Origin: Candidatus Binatia bacterium
Lineage (GTDB): Bacteria > Desulfobacterota > Binatia > Bin18
DNA length: 64,000 bases
Direction: 5' to 3'
NCBI GenBank assembly: GCA_951812575.1
Contig: OX638322.1
Coordinates: forward strand, 3,848,501 to 3,912,500
Shown here: in pieces, positions 1 to 8,482 of the stretch
Layout of the letters: each line of letters begins with the position of its first letter
Numbering within the stretch: position 1 is the first letter of the stretch
The notes under the pieces: model-generated
Told to the model about the DNA's origin: nothing
Database searches by the model: none
The model's input: only the letters and a program-made list of their open reading frames with translations
Made by a program: the position numbers and the translations under genes

Positions 1-193
1 AAAGAGACAGGAACCAGTCTTGTCCCACCTCAACCCGCAACAACACTCCGATACACAGGAGCGGCACGAACGCCAGGTAGAGCTCAAGATAGCCAAGATT
101 AAACGCGACAAGACCACTCGCCGCCAACAGCAGACCGAACAGGCCGCCAGCAGTTCCAGCTTGCAGAGGGCTGAGCACGCTCTCGTCGCTCAT
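1..193 (-). CDS. Hypothetical membrane protein, N-terminal part only
   Basis: The first 64 residues are visible and the gene runs off the left edge of the window. The ATG at 193 overlaps the stop codon of the upstream DUF1571 gene by one base (TGATG), so the two are probably translationally coupled. The visible part has a short polar start (MSDESVLSPLQAG) followed by two hydrophobic stretches, about residues 13-33 and 36-54, which look like the first two membrane helices of an inner-membrane protein. I do not recognise the family. Operon position suggests a partner of the exported DUF1571 protein, but no function can be given from this fragment. Confidence 0.6.
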   Translation of the reverse strand, partial: MSDESVLSPLQAGTAGGLFGLLLAASGLVAFNLGYLELYLAFVPLLCIGVLLRVEVGQDWFLSL

Positions 194-1647
194 CACTCCC
201 GGCCCGTCAGAAACCAATCAAGCCATGGGACACGCCGGAATAAGAGGAAACCATATTCGAGGTTTGTGGAGTTAAAGTCATATTCGTTCAGCGAGACGTT
301 GAAACGCAGATCCTGAAATCCGTAGCGTGTATCCAGCTGATTGTTCCAATCGTAGGCTTCTTGTTTGACCGGCACGCGATAGACGATGTCCCAGTGCAGC
401 ACGATACGATAATAGGGATGGGTCCGCCATTGCGTATTCGGGAAGACAAATTCCAAAACGTAGCAGGGGCGACCGTCATGCTCTTGAATGCCACGAAACT
501 GTACTTCCAGATCGCTTTGGAGCCAGCCTTGTAAGAGTTGCGTCTGGAGCCGTTCGACAACCTGACCAAATCCAAATTCTTTGAGAGAATAGTGCAATTC
601 TCGTTGTACCCATGGACCGTCCGGTATCAGGTCACCAATGACCGGGATACCGAACAACGCCGTCCGGACCCGGACCCGCCCTCTATTCCAGCCCGTCCGG
701 AACAGCGCCTCCTTGAGTCCACCGCTCTCGTGTTCCCACGCTATATAGACATCGAACGGTTTCCGAAACTTGAATCTCGCCGTCCGACGACTCAACTGGC
801 CTTCACGACGCGCTTCAGTCACCCATACCCCGGTATAGTCTTGTATTTCACCAGCACGGCGCAACCAATTCTGGGTAAATCCACGGACATCCAGATCGGT
901 CCCCGGTCGAAATAGACTCGGATCCCCAGACGCCGGAGATTCACGCTCAAAGACCTGTTGTGAAATCCCAATATTGACCTGCAGGTCTGTATACGACAAG
1001 CGTTGGCGGACTTCTCCGGATGCCCCTCGAAGGATGAGTTCGAGGGGCAAACCTGTTCCCCGCTCGATCACGAACTCATACGTCGTAACCGTATTATCAC
1101 GAAATGGAATGAGAAAAGCCGGCACTGACAGAATCACGCGTCCTTCGGCCAATTGTGGGTCTCCCGGCTGAAGGGCGACAAGCTGGAGGCTACGGTCGGC
1201 GCTAGACCGCTGAGAAAGGGCTCTGAGTGCGTATAACCACGCGTTTACATCTTTGAGGGCTGGAGCGAAAGGGTCGCTAATTTCCGTGGAGGGAATACTG
1301 ACCTGGACGTAATCAAACCAGCCGCCGAGTCTGATGAAAACTGTTCCCAGAGCCCGGGTTGGCCTGGTGAGCAGGGTGGTACCGCGGTATAAACCCGATT
1401 GCCACTGCATAAGCAGAGAAGACGGCTTGCGAAAGGTGACGGCAATTTCGTGCTGCCTCTGGGCACCGCCCTTTTCCCATATCTCATGCCGTAAGGTACC
1501 GCGATAGTCGACAAGCCGGTGATACGCGGCTTGACACTCGGTCAGGATTTCCTGCACCCTCGTCTCCGTCGCTTCGGCAGCTGCACCTCTTGGTATAAAC
1601 AACACCAGAGAGAGCGTGTACAGCATCATCCGGACCAGCCGCGTCAT
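193..1647 (-). CDS. Exported protein with two DUF1571-like domains
   Basis: A 484-residue protein with a signal peptide (about residues 1-24, ending AAA/EA). It contains two related halves, about 30-235 and 255-480. Each half reads like a lipoprotein-carrier-type beta fold: a line with a cost-of-bonding motif such as TFRKPSSLLMQW in the first and KFRKPFDVYIAW in the second, then an EFV..R.TGLP or EFVFP segment. This resembles the DUF1571 family (LolA/LppX-like, periplasmic), in which a single domain is usual, so the duplication is notable. The ATG overlaps the stop of the response-regulator gene by four bases (ATGA), and the stop overlaps the next membrane gene. It probably acts in the periplasm, perhaps binding lipid; the role is inferred from fold resemblance only. 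Confidence 0.65.
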   Translation of the reverse strand: MTRLVRMMLYTLSLVLFIPRGAAAEATETRVQEILTECQAAYHRLVDYRGTLRHEIWEKGGAQRQHEIAVTFRKPSSLLMQWQSGLYRGTTLLTRPTRALGTVFIRLGGWFDYVQVSIPSTEISDPFAPALKDVNAWLYALRALSQRSSADRSLQLVALQPGDPQLAEGRVILSVPAFLIPFRDNTVTTYEFVIERGTGLPLELILRGASGEVRQRLSYTDLQVNIGISQQVFERESPASGDPSLFRPGTDLDVRGFTQNWLRRAGEIQDYTGVWVTEARREGQLSRRTARFKFRKPFDVYIAWEHESGGLKEALFRTGWNRGRVRVRTALFGIPVIGDLIPDGPWVQRELHYSLKEFGFGQVVERLQTQLLQGWLQSDLEVQFRGIQEHDGRPCYVLEFVFPNTQWRTHPYYRIVLHWDIVYRVPVKQEAYDWNNQLDTRYGFQDLRFNVSLNEYDFNSTNLEYGFLLFRRVPWLDWFLTGRE

Positions 1648-2363
1648 TCGTCCCCCAAACCGGCTTTCAGCGCCAGCACCGCCGCTTTCGTCCGATCATT
1701 CACCTGTAACTTTCGAAAAATGCTCGCAAGGTGCATCTTGACTGTGAGTTCACTAATAAAGAGTTGCTGACTGATTTCTTTATTCGAGGCGCCGGTTGCC
1801 ACCGAACGTAACACTTCTTCCTCTCGATTCGTGAGTGTCTGGACCAAGCGCCTCAGTTCTTCAACCTCTTGATCACGCTGAAACTCATGTAAGAACTTAC
1901 TGGCTAAGTCAGGATTCAAAAGCACTTCTCCGTCTGCGACTTTACGGAGTGTTTCAAGAATCTCTTTAGAGCGGGTATTTTTGAGCAGGTATCCAACGGC
2001 TCCAACTTTCAAGGCACGGAAGATAAGAGGCGGGTTGTCATAGCCGGTGAGCATCACAACCTTCGTTTCCGGAGACTGCTTACGAACAAAAGCGGTCGCA
2101 CTAATCCCATCTCCCTCGGGCAACTCGAAATCCATGAGAATGACCTGAGGTTTTTTCTTTTCGAGTAGTTTCTTCAGATCAGCCACACTCTCGGCTACGC
2201 CAAGGAGTTCAAAGTCAGGCTGTTTTCGAAATAACTCCTGGAGGCCGGACAGAAAAATCGGGTGGTCATCGACAAGAATAATGGATATTTTTCCACCAGA
2301 GCGCTCGGCCAGCTTAGGCGGCCGCTTCTTTTTCACACTCTTGCTGAGACTTTGGCTCGACAT
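1644..2363 (-). CDS. LuxR/NarL-family response regulator
   Basis: A receiver domain (about 25-145) with the acidic pair D32-D33, phospho-acceptor D78 (in VILMDFELPEGDG), T106 and K128 is followed by a GerE/LuxR helix-turn-helix (about 175-235, TLTNREEEVLRSVATGASNK). It therefore should bind DNA when phosphorylated. I chose the ATG at 2363 because GGGGG lies just upstream; a TTG at 2444 would add 27 residues. The first 25 residues are basic and probably disordered. The stop overlaps the DUF1571 start, so regulator and exported protein are one operon. No histidine kinase is present in the window, so the signal source is unknown. Confidence 0.88.
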   Translation of the reverse strand: MSSQSLSKSVKKKRPPKLAERSGGKISIILVDDHPIFLSGLQELFRKQPDFELLGVAESVADLKKLLEKKKPQVILMDFELPEGDGISATAFVRKQSPETKVVMLTGYDNPPLIFRALKVGAVGYLLKNTRSKEILETLRKVADGEVLLNPDLASKFLHEFQRDQEVEELRRLVQTLTNREEEVLRSVATGASNKEISQQLFISELTVKMHLASIFRKLQVNDRTKAAVLALKAGLGDE

Positions 2364-2841
2364 ATTACCCCCGTCTGAAGCATAGGAACTCTCGCCCAGA
2401 GGGTCAAGAAACAATTGTCCATCGTATAGCTTTGACGTTTTCAACCCACCATCCGATTTAATTAGTAATAATTAGATATTTATAAAATTTATAATATTGA
2501 AATAGAGTAATTTATTTACTTTAATAATTTTTAGCTATTATATTCAAACATGAAGAGCTTAAATATCTTATCAGAAGAAATAATTACTGATATATTAGGT
2601 ATTCTTTTGTTCAATACTGGCCTATCTACCCAGTCGAATCTCGCAATGCCAGTTATATTGCTCAGGCACGGAATCTCTTTAACCATTTGCCCTCACTATT
2701 CGAGCATTGGACATTGAATTGTCACACCCGATTTAGTAATATTTACTTACTATTTATAGTTGAATATTACTTTATGGATAATGTATTACTGTATCCACAT
2801 CTCCCGTTTCCTGTGGATAACTACTTTGTAGGAGGTAAAAT
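2364..2841. promoter_or_regulatory. AT-rich divergent intergenic region
   Basis: About 480 bases separate the response regulator (minus) from the next gene (plus). The stretch 2455-2600 and 2740-2780 is strikingly AT-rich compared with both flanks, with runs such as TATTTATAAAATTTATAATA. No gene with a ribosome site is visible. A short reading frame starting at 2550 has no Shine-Dalgarno and was not accepted. The region probably carries the promoters of both divergent genes and may have been acquired separately. Confidence 0.5.
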
Positions 2842-3594
2842 ATGGAGAGTCTGCCACTTGGGGCGAAAACCACTCGGGCGAAAAGTCCGAATGCTCCTTC
2901 ATATAGCCTCCAAGAATGCCTTGAGGATACGCGGAAGGTATTTCGTATTGAAAATCAGGTCGCAACAAGTCGGGAATCTATTGCGGAACACATTGCGCTT
3001 GCCCCTCAATCTGGACCTTTTAACAGAAAACTCAGCAGCTTACGCCAGTACGGCCTCCTCGAAGCCATTGTAAAGATCTCCGGGTCGGCGATCTTTTCAT
3101 CAGAATAGAACACGCCACGGGCGAGACAGAACGTTGTCGGGCCTTACGTGAAGCGCTCGGCCCGACCGACGGTTTTTCAACGACTGCTGTCCCAGTATGA
3201 ACAGACTGGCCTGCCTTCAGATATCAATCTCACAAACCAGCTTATAATAAAACACAGATTTACCAAAAAGAACGCGGAAGTCGTTTCTCGTGCATTCTTG
3301 GATTCATCGCGTTTCGCCGGCCTGGGTCTTCTTCGTCCTCAAACAGCTCCCTCACCTCTCCCGCCTCAATCCACTCGTACGCCCCCGGAAGAGGCATTGA
3401 CTCTCGCCCCCCCCCTCCCCTCTCAGCCACCCCCTCCCCCTTTTCAGGCGATGGCCGACGTTTCCCTGTGTAGACAGGAGATCCCACTCGGCACGGGTCG
3501 TCGGGCAGTCGTTGAGTTGCCTGAAGATATTAAACCTGAGGAGATCCAACGTCTGATGCGCATCTTGCAAGCCTTGGCCGACCCTATTGCCTAA
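2842..3594 (+). pseudogene. Frameshifted gene for an unknown protein with Pro-rich linker
   Basis: The ATG at 2842 has an excellent ribosome site (TAGGAGGTAAAAT). Reading stays in frame 1 to about 3072, where it would hit TAG at 3106. A -1 shift within the run GTAAAGATC gives a plausible continuation (RIEHATGETERCRALREALG), and a compensating shift in the C run near 3166 returns to frame 1, which then reads FQRLLSQYEQTGLPSD to the stop at 3594. The repaired protein has about 250 residues: a helical, winged-helix-like N-terminus, a middle part, a Pro-rich linker (about 3340-3450) and a short helical C-terminus. Both indels lie in homopolymers, so sequencing error is a real alternative to decay. 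I do not recognise the family. Confidence 0.6.
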
Positions 3595-3692
3595 TCAGAC
3601 GACCAACTCCGCTGGGCCAGCCCGTCTTTACTTTAGCTCCACTCCACTCTAGCTTCTGGTATTGCATTTCAGTCTCCCAAATCCGACGGAGC

Positions 3693-4982
3693 ATGACTGT
3701 GTCAACTGCTCAGACTAAAACTCCATCATACCAACTCGCGTCGAGAGCTTTCCATTGGATTTCGAGCGTTTTCTTTGCGAACTTCTTCATACTCCTTTTA
3801 ATCACGATCAGCTTGTCTCAATGGATCGTACCGGTTTGGTTTTGGAACGTCTTTTTTCCGACTCACTCTCCACCTTCCGCAGCCACCGCCCTTACGCTCA
3901 CACCGATCCTTTTTTGTCTGAATCTCTTTCTCCTTCGCTTCTCTCGGCGTCTGCCCACCCTGCCCACAGTCCTCCGTTTACCTCTCCGGATTTATTTTGC
4001 CTCGGCTTTTATCGCCGCCTTTTGCTTCGTTTTTCTCGTATTATGTGGCGTGGTATGGGCACTCCTCTCTTTCCTCGTCGCCATATGCGGCTTCCTCCTC
4101 CCCTTTACCGAACTCCACCTGTCGGTTCAGCCCGTGCTGACACGGGGCTTTCAACTCTTTGCGGGTGTGAGTCTCATGCTCATTACCGGTCTTTTCATCT
4201 ATGGCTACCTTGGAGGTCAGCGCCAGCTCCACGTATCCGAGATCGAACTCCCCCTTGCCCATTGGCCGGCCACAAGCCCTCACCTCACAATCGCACATAT
4301 CAGTGATCTCCATATCGGGACGAATCTCACCGCACAGGAACTCAAAACCTATGTACAGCGGGTCAATGAACTCCGGCCAGACCTCATTCTCCTGACCGGC
4401 GATATACTTGATTCCAATCCTGCGTATATCCCGGACTTCTTCCCGTATCTGAACGCACTCCGCGCCCGGCACGGGGTCTTTGCCTGTCTTGGCAACCATG
4501 ATCGATATGCGGGAGCGCAAGCGGTTGCGGCTGGCCTGGCAGACTACACCCATATTACGCTTCTGCAGGATCAGGTCAGCCATCTTGCCATTGCCGACAC
4601 AACGCTCCACCTCATCGGTCTGGACGACCGCGGGAAGGATTGGGCCCGCGGGCTCGACGCGGATACTACCCTCACCCACCTCAGAGCAGGCATTCCGAGC
4701 CGTGAGCCCACTATTTTATTGTCGCACCGTCCCGACATTTTTCCTGCGGCATCCAGTCTTGGTATTGATCTCACCCTGTCGGGCCATACCCATGGCGGTC
4801 AATTTGCCCTGCCCTTTCAGCCGCATCAGTTCAATTTGGCCCGATTTATTACCCGCTTTCCGCGTGGTCAGTATAGCCTCAAGGATTGTTTTCTGTATGT
4901 AAATCGAGGCTTGGGTGTCACGGGCCAGCGCATCCGTCTTTTTACTCCACGTGAGATCGCCCTCCTGACCTGTCGAGCCTGA
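3693..4982 (+). CDS. Membrane-anchored metallophosphoesterase (YkuE/YaeI-like)
   Basis: A 429-residue protein. The first half holds about four to five membrane helices (roughly 27-47, 65-82, 99-138, 152-173). The second half is a calcineurin-like phosphoesterase with all metal motifs: D205-x-H207 (ISDLHIG), D237 (LLTGDIL), N268-H269 (GNHD), H345 (LLSHRPD) and H365-T-H367 (SGHTHGGQ). Two metal ions would be bound at the active site. Related YkuE/YaeI proteins hydrolyse phosphodiester or UDP-linked lipid precursors at the membrane; the substrate here is not known. The gene stands alone between the frameshifted gene and the pterin genes; start by GACGGAGC before ATG. Confidence 0.9.
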   Translation: MTVSTAQTKTPSYQLASRAFHWISSVFFANFFILLLITISLSQWIVPVWFWNVFFPTHSPPSAATALTLTPILFCLNLFLLRFSRRLPTLPTVLRLPLRIYFASAFIAAFCFVFLVLCGVVWALLSFLVAICGFLLPFTELHLSVQPVLTRGFQLFAGVSLMLITGLFIYGYLGGQRQLHVSEIELPLAHWPATSPHLTIAHISDLHIGTNLTAQELKTYVQRVNELRPDLILLTGDILDSNPAYIPDFFPYLNALRARHGVFACLGNHDRYAGAQAVAAGLADYTHITLLQDQVSHLAIADTTLHLIGLDDRGKDWARGLDADTTLTHLRAGIPSREPTILLSHRPDIFPAASSLGIDLTLSGHTHGGQFALPFQPHQFNLARFITRFPRGQYSLKDCFLYVNRGLGVTGQRIRLFTPREIALLTCRA

Positions 4983-5099
4983 CCCACAGAGCTGACATGT
5001 CCGAGCGCTTCATTCTGCCAGGTCGAATGCCGCAATTGTCCTACTTGACCCCCTGCGACCCTTGCTGCATCCTCAGAAGGGAGCTTGATCGAGGCAGCC

Positions 5100-5558
5100 A
5101 TGTATCATCTCACCCGCTTTGTTGAATTTGAAGCGTCCCACCGCTATTGGAACCCCGATTTTTCAGAGGAAGAAAATTGGCGGACCTTTGGTAAATGTGT
5201 CAGTCCATACGGCCATGGGCATAATTATGTCCTGCGCGTGACCGTTCACGGAGAGAGCGATCCGCAAACCGGGATGGTGATCAATATCAAGGAACTCGAC
5301 CGTTTACTCAAAGAGGTCACCAGCCAGTTTGACCATAAATTCATTAATCTCGATCATCCGGCCTTTAGCCGTCGCATTCCTACGACGGAAAACCTCGCAG
5401 CCTATATGCGAGATTATCTTGAAGACCGGTTACGTGCGGAGCAGATTGCAGCCCAGCTCTTGCGCGTTCGCCTGTATGAAGAACCAACACTCTGGTCCGA
5501 TGTGTCGGGCGGAGAGGGAAAGGACTATGGCCGCACTCACAAAATCGTTCAGCTTTAG
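5100..5558 (+). CDS. 6-pyruvoyl-tetrahydropterin synthase family protein (first copy)
   Basis: A 152-residue T-fold enzyme. The zinc ligands are H14 (EASHRYW), H39 and H41 (GHGHNY); the catalytic Cys is C33, D78-H79 form the DHK proton relay and E97 (PTTEN) binds the pterin. Spacing Cys-x5-His-Gly-His is the pattern I know from animal-type PTPS (PTPS-II), not the Cys-x3-HGH of QueD. Residue 37 is Tyr, so the QueD-type pattern is absent. The likely reaction is conversion of dihydroneopterin triphosphate to 6-pyruvoyl-tetrahydropterin. The ATG at 5100 is preceded by CGAGGCAGCC. The 3' end overlaps the second copy by 32 bases. Confidence 0.85.
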   Translation: MYHLTRFVEFEASHRYWNPDFSEEENWRTFGKCVSPYGHGHNYVLRVTVHGESDPQTGMVINIKELDRLLKEVTSQFDHKFINLDHPAFSRRIPTTENLAAYMRDYLEDRLRAEQIAAQLLRVRLYEEPTLWSDVSGGEGKDYGRTHKIVQL

Positions 5559-5949
5559 CGCAGCCCACCGCCTCCATAGTCCGCACTTATCCGACGAGCA
5601 GAACAGAGAAATTTTTGGCAAGTGCAATAATCTGCATGGCCATGGCCATAATTACGAACTGGAAGTGACCGTCACCGGCTCTATCGATCCGCAGACCGGT
5701 ATGGTTTTTGACCTGGTCGAGCTTATGCAGGTTGTGCAAGAAGAAGTACTCGAGCGTTTTGATCATAAACACCTCAATCGTGAAACAGAGGAATTTCACA
5801 ATCTGAATCCAACGGGAGAAAACATTGTCCACGTTATTTGGAACCTGCTGCAACCACGTCTGGGCGCACACCTGTCGCGGGTCGGTTATGGGAAACCCCG
5901 AAGAATTTCTTTGAATATCATGGAGAGAACGCGTAAGAGCCCCGCGTAA
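5527..5949 (+). CDS. 6-pyruvoyl-tetrahydropterin synthase / QueD family protein (second copy)
   Basis: A 140-residue paralogue of the preceding gene. H14, C33, H39/H41, D79-H80 and E99 (TGEN) are all present. The segment C33-NNL-HGHGH satisfies both the Cys-x3-HGH (QueD) and Cys-x5-HGH (PTPS-II) spacing, so sequence alone does not decide between queuosine precursor synthesis and tetrahydropterin synthesis. The start ATG at 5527 lies inside the upstream gene, after GAGAGGGAAAGGACT. The next gene, a short-chain dehydrogenase, begins 10 bases after the stop, so the three form one operon. The two paralogues may form one hetero-oligomer or do successive steps. Confidence 0.85.
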   Translation: MAALTKSFSFSAAHRLHSPHLSDEQNREIFGKCNNLHGHGHNYELEVTVTGSIDPQTGMVFDLVELMQVVQEEVLERFDHKHLNRETEEFHNLNPTGENIVHVIWNLLQPRLGAHLSRVGYGKPRRISLNIMERTRKSPA

Positions 5950-5959
5950 GGAATCCAGC

Positions 5960-6685
5960 ATGTCATCTCCCAAGCTTCACGGACAGGTTGCCGTTGTTAC
6001 CGGCGCGAGTTCGGGCATAGGTCGTGCCACCGCCCTCGCCCTTGCTCGGGCCGGGGTACAGGTCGTTCTCGCTGCCCGGACCCAGGCGACGTTAGACGGA
6101 GTTGTCCAAGAATGTGCCCAGTCCGGCACCCGGGCCATTGCGGTTCCCACTGATGTCACCGACGAACAATTAATCGCCGCCCTGATGGAGAGAGCCGTCC
6201 AGGAATGTGGACAGCTTGATATTCTGGTGACGAGCGCCGGAGGTGCAGCTTTTGGTCCCATCATGGAATCTCGCACCGAGGACTGGGACATGCTCATGAA
6301 CGTCAATCTGCGTGGGACATATCTCTGCTGTAAAAGCGCCCTCAAGCATATGTTACCCCGAAAAAGCGGCCATATCCTCAACGTGTTGTCCATTGCCAGC
6401 CACATGATCCTCCCTGGCTCAACCGCCTATACCGCCTCCAAATTCGGTGCCCTCGGTCTGACAAAGGTCTTAGCGGCCGAAGTCCGCTCAGAAGGAATAA
6501 AAGTTACCGCGGTGATTCCCGGGGCGGTCGATACTCCCCTGTGGGACAAAAGCGGTGGAGACCTGGATCGGACAAAAATGCTGTCTCCGGGCGATGTGGC
6601 CGATGCCATGCTGAGCGTCATTGCCCAGCCGGCCGGTATTCATACCGACGAGCTTCACCTCATGCCTCCCCTCGGTGTGCTGTAG
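5960..6685 (+). CDS. Short-chain dehydrogenase/reductase
   Basis: A 241-residue classical SDR. It has the nucleotide-binding TGASSGIG (14-21), N116 in MNVNLRG, and the catalytic S144, Y157 and K161 (YTASK). R40 after the second strand suggests NADP(H) preference. It follows the two PTPS-like genes by 10 bases with AAGGAA before the ATG. In the tetrahydrobiopterin pathway an SDR (sepiapterin reductase) follows PTPS, so reduction of 6-pyruvoyl-tetrahydropterin is an attractive role. General SDRs are common and the substrate is not shown by sequence. Confidence 0.85.
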   Translation: MSSPKLHGQVAVVTGASSGIGRATALALARAGVQVVLAARTQATLDGVVQECAQSGTRAIAVPTDVTDEQLIAALMERAVQECGQLDILVTSAGGAAFGPIMESRTEDWDMLMNVNLRGTYLCCKSALKHMLPRKSGHILNVLSIASHMILPGSTAYTASKFGALGLTKVLAAEVRSEGIKVTAVIPGAVDTPLWDKSGGDLDRTKMLSPGDVADAMLSVIAQPAGIHTDELHLMPPLGVL

Positions 6686-6859
6686 TGCCAGACAGGGCGT
6701 CTCTCACTACGCCGAGGCAGATTACGTCCGATAAGATTCAATCTGTTAAATTTGCCCGGCCCCCGTGCCGGTCTTCGACTGCGCTGGCGCTACGCTCAGA
6801 CTGAACGGCTGGGTGCAACAGGTCTCTTACTTGTGCACCTTTTTAGCCTGGACACGCTC

Positions 6860-6909
6860 GTAGGGTGCGCCTGCGCACCAGGGAGGCTGGTGCATGGGAT
6901 GCACCCTAC
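6860..6909. repeat. Intergenic hairpin repeat, GTAGGGTGC...GCACCCTAC
   Basis: Nine-base perfect inverted arms at 6860-6868 and 6901-6909 enclose a second short stem (CTGCGCACCAG / CTGGTGCA). The outer GTAGGG...CCCTAC ends are shared with hairpins at 45885-45912 and 52169-52215, so this is one member of a dispersed palindromic repeat type. It lies just outside the left side of the accessory island. Confidence 0.6.
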
Positions 6910-6971
6910 GGAAGGGAACGGCTGGCTATACGGAATCGTAAATTGTTCTAGCCCTGCGTCGGGCGTGTTCT

Positions 6972-7400
6972 TTATGCCGTCCGAGACGCCACAATGAGTT
7001 CCTGGCCGAAAGCCCGCAACGCCGTGTGCAGACGGGTGGCCGCCGTGTGGTGACGCGGGTCGAGCCACCGCCGGACCACTTTTTCATTGACGCCGAGGCG
7101 ATGGGCCACGGCGAGCCGGGACAGCCCGCTATCACGGAAGGCGAGGACGAACGCGGCCTTTGCGGCCATGTCGGGGGGCACGGCAATGAGCCGCTCGCCG
7201 GCCCGCACCCGGCTCGGCACGGGGACCGGCTCGGCGTCGTCAATGCGGCCAGCGATGGCTTCCTCCAGCGCATCGCCCGCTTCCTTCAGGGCCTCGACCT
7301 CGTCAGCCCCCGACGTGAGGCACTCCGGGAGGTCCCGAAACGAGACGACAATGGCACCCGAGCCGTCAGGCTGAAGCTGGGCGGGATAGCGGAACTGCAT
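6972..7400 (-). CDS. hicB: HicB-family antitoxin
   Basis: A 142-residue protein with the HicB fold at the N-terminus (about 1-55: FRDLPECLTSGADEVEAL and a following helix) and a helix-turn-helix at about 85-135 (LSRLAVAHRLGVNEKVV). HicB neutralises the mRNA interferase HicA and represses the operon. The start ATG at 7400 follows AAGGAGCGTCGC. Directly upstream is a frameshifted hicA remnant, so this antitoxin appears to have outlived its toxin. It reads intact across its whole length. Confidence 0.85.
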   Translation of the reverse strand: MQFRYPAQLQPDGSGAIVVSFRDLPECLTSGADEVEALKEAGDALEEAIAGRIDDAEPVPVPSRVRAGERLIAVPPDMAAKAAFVLAFRDSGLSRLAVAHRLGVNEKVVRRWLDPRHHTAATRLHTALRAFGQELIVASRTA

Positions 7401-7419
7401 GCGACGCTCCTTTGCACTC

Positions 7420-7632
7420 TCACCGAAAATCGCGGCGGGTGAGGCCGAGCTGACGGATCATGGCGGACAGGAGACCCGGCGCAACTTCTTGCGGAGGTCT
7501 TTGACGGTCGTCTTCCGTGGGCCGTAGTAGAGCGTGATATGGCTCCCCTTGCCGCGTTTGGCTTCGCACCCGAACCGGCACGTCCCCGCGCTACGCCCCA
7601 AACTCGCTCACCCGCTTAATGAATTCCCCGGC
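7420..7632 (-). pseudogene. Decayed HicA toxin
   Basis: Pieces of a HicA-type double-stranded RNA-binding toxin can be read in alternating frames: FIKRVSEFGA followed by an in-frame TAG at 7591-7593, then KRGKGSHITLYYGPRK and TTVKDLRKKL in a second frame, then GLLSAMIRQLGLTRRDF ending at TGA 7420. At least one nonsense and two frame changes are needed. GSH contains the catalytic His of HicA. It is immediately upstream of hicB in the normal toxin-antitoxin order. Confidence 0.7.
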
Positions 7633-7830
7633 CTTTGATCCTGCTACGATAGGACAGGAGTGTCCGAATGGCAACCGCCGTCTCGGGCGGCGCCTGGAAG
7701 AGAACGTCCAGCGCCTCGGCCACCAGCTCCTGTACCGTGGTGTCCTCCTCGACCGCCAGGGCCTTTATCTGCCGCGCTACCGCCGGGTCGAAGTAGCCGC
7801 CTATATTATGACGGCGACGTCCACCACCGG
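7616..7830 (-). pseudogene. Ribbon-helix-helix antitoxin-like remnant
   Basis: On the minus strand the frame ending at TAA 7618 reads GGYFDPAVARQIKALAVEE then DTTVQELVAEALDVLF, a clear ribbon-helix-helix of the antitoxin/partition type. I find no start codon with a ribosome site upstream, so the N-terminus seems lost. Its end overlaps the beginning of the hicA remnant. It probably belonged to another toxin-antitoxin or partition unit. Confidence 0.5.
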
Positions 7831-8193
7831 CCGCCCTGGGCGCTGCTGGAGCCAGCGGTTCAGTGATTCCGGGCGGTTAGGTGATTTTGGGCGCAAACAA
7901 CCGTAAGCACTCCGAAATCCCCATTTTGTGAAGCAACCCAAAAAAACGGCCCTCTCATTTGCCGGATACGGGACGATCTCACCTGGTCGAAGGGTAATGG
8001 ACCTGTGATTTCGGACTCGCGCCGCCGAATATTATTAGGCGGCGGTGTGTCCGGAACTCCGCCGCGGAGCTAGACCAGGCCGGACCGCGCCCGATTGTAG
8101 AGTTCCTTTCGAAGAGTGGGACATGTAGATTGTCGGTACGGTGTTATGGTGCTTGCAGCATTGAATCGACGCTTATGAATAGGAGTGTATCCC
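7831..8193. other. Non-coding stretch with one hairpin
   Basis: No gene with a ribosome site is visible. The only structure seen is a seven-base stem (CGCCGCC at 8020-8026, GGCGGCG at 8038-8044) with an AT-rich loop. The right end presumably carries the promoter of the antitoxin remnant at 8194. Confidence 0.4.
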
Positions 8194-8441
8194 ATGCCTC
8201 GCCTGACCATCAGTTTATGCCGACCGGACACACCAGGCGCTGAAGGAAGCGGCGGCCCGGCAGAATCGTTCCATGGCTTCAATCATCGAGGAAAGCCTGG
8301 GAACTGAGAGGGATCCGACCCTACGATACTGCCAAGGAGATCGTCGCCAAGGCGCGAGCGCAGTCTGGATTGAACGCTACCGACGCGATGGCCCTGGCAG
8401 TCGAGGAAACAAGACGTTTTCGTGACGAGCAATCGCGCTGA
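8194..8441 (+). pseudogene. CopG/RHH-type antitoxin, frameshifted
   Basis: The ATG at 8194 has a ribosome site (AGGAGTGTATCCC). It reads MPRLTISL, then after a frame change DRTHQALKEAAARQNRSMAS and IIEESL, then after another change ELRGIRPYDTAKEIVAKARA and AMALAVEETRRFRDEQSR with a stop at 8439. This is a typical antitoxin with an N-terminal ribbon-helix-helix and a toxin-binding tail ending in LAVEETR. Two single-base changes break it. A PIN toxin fragment follows 41 bases later, the usual VapBC-like order. Confidence 0.65.
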
Positions 8442-8482
8442 GCGGCGTCAGCGTCAAGTTCGGGCGGTGCGGAAGAGAGCCG

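Noticed and set aside
2550..2712. Short plus-strand frame in the AT-rich region
   Set aside because: About 53 codons, no ribosome site, no recognisable motif, in a sequence of extreme composition.
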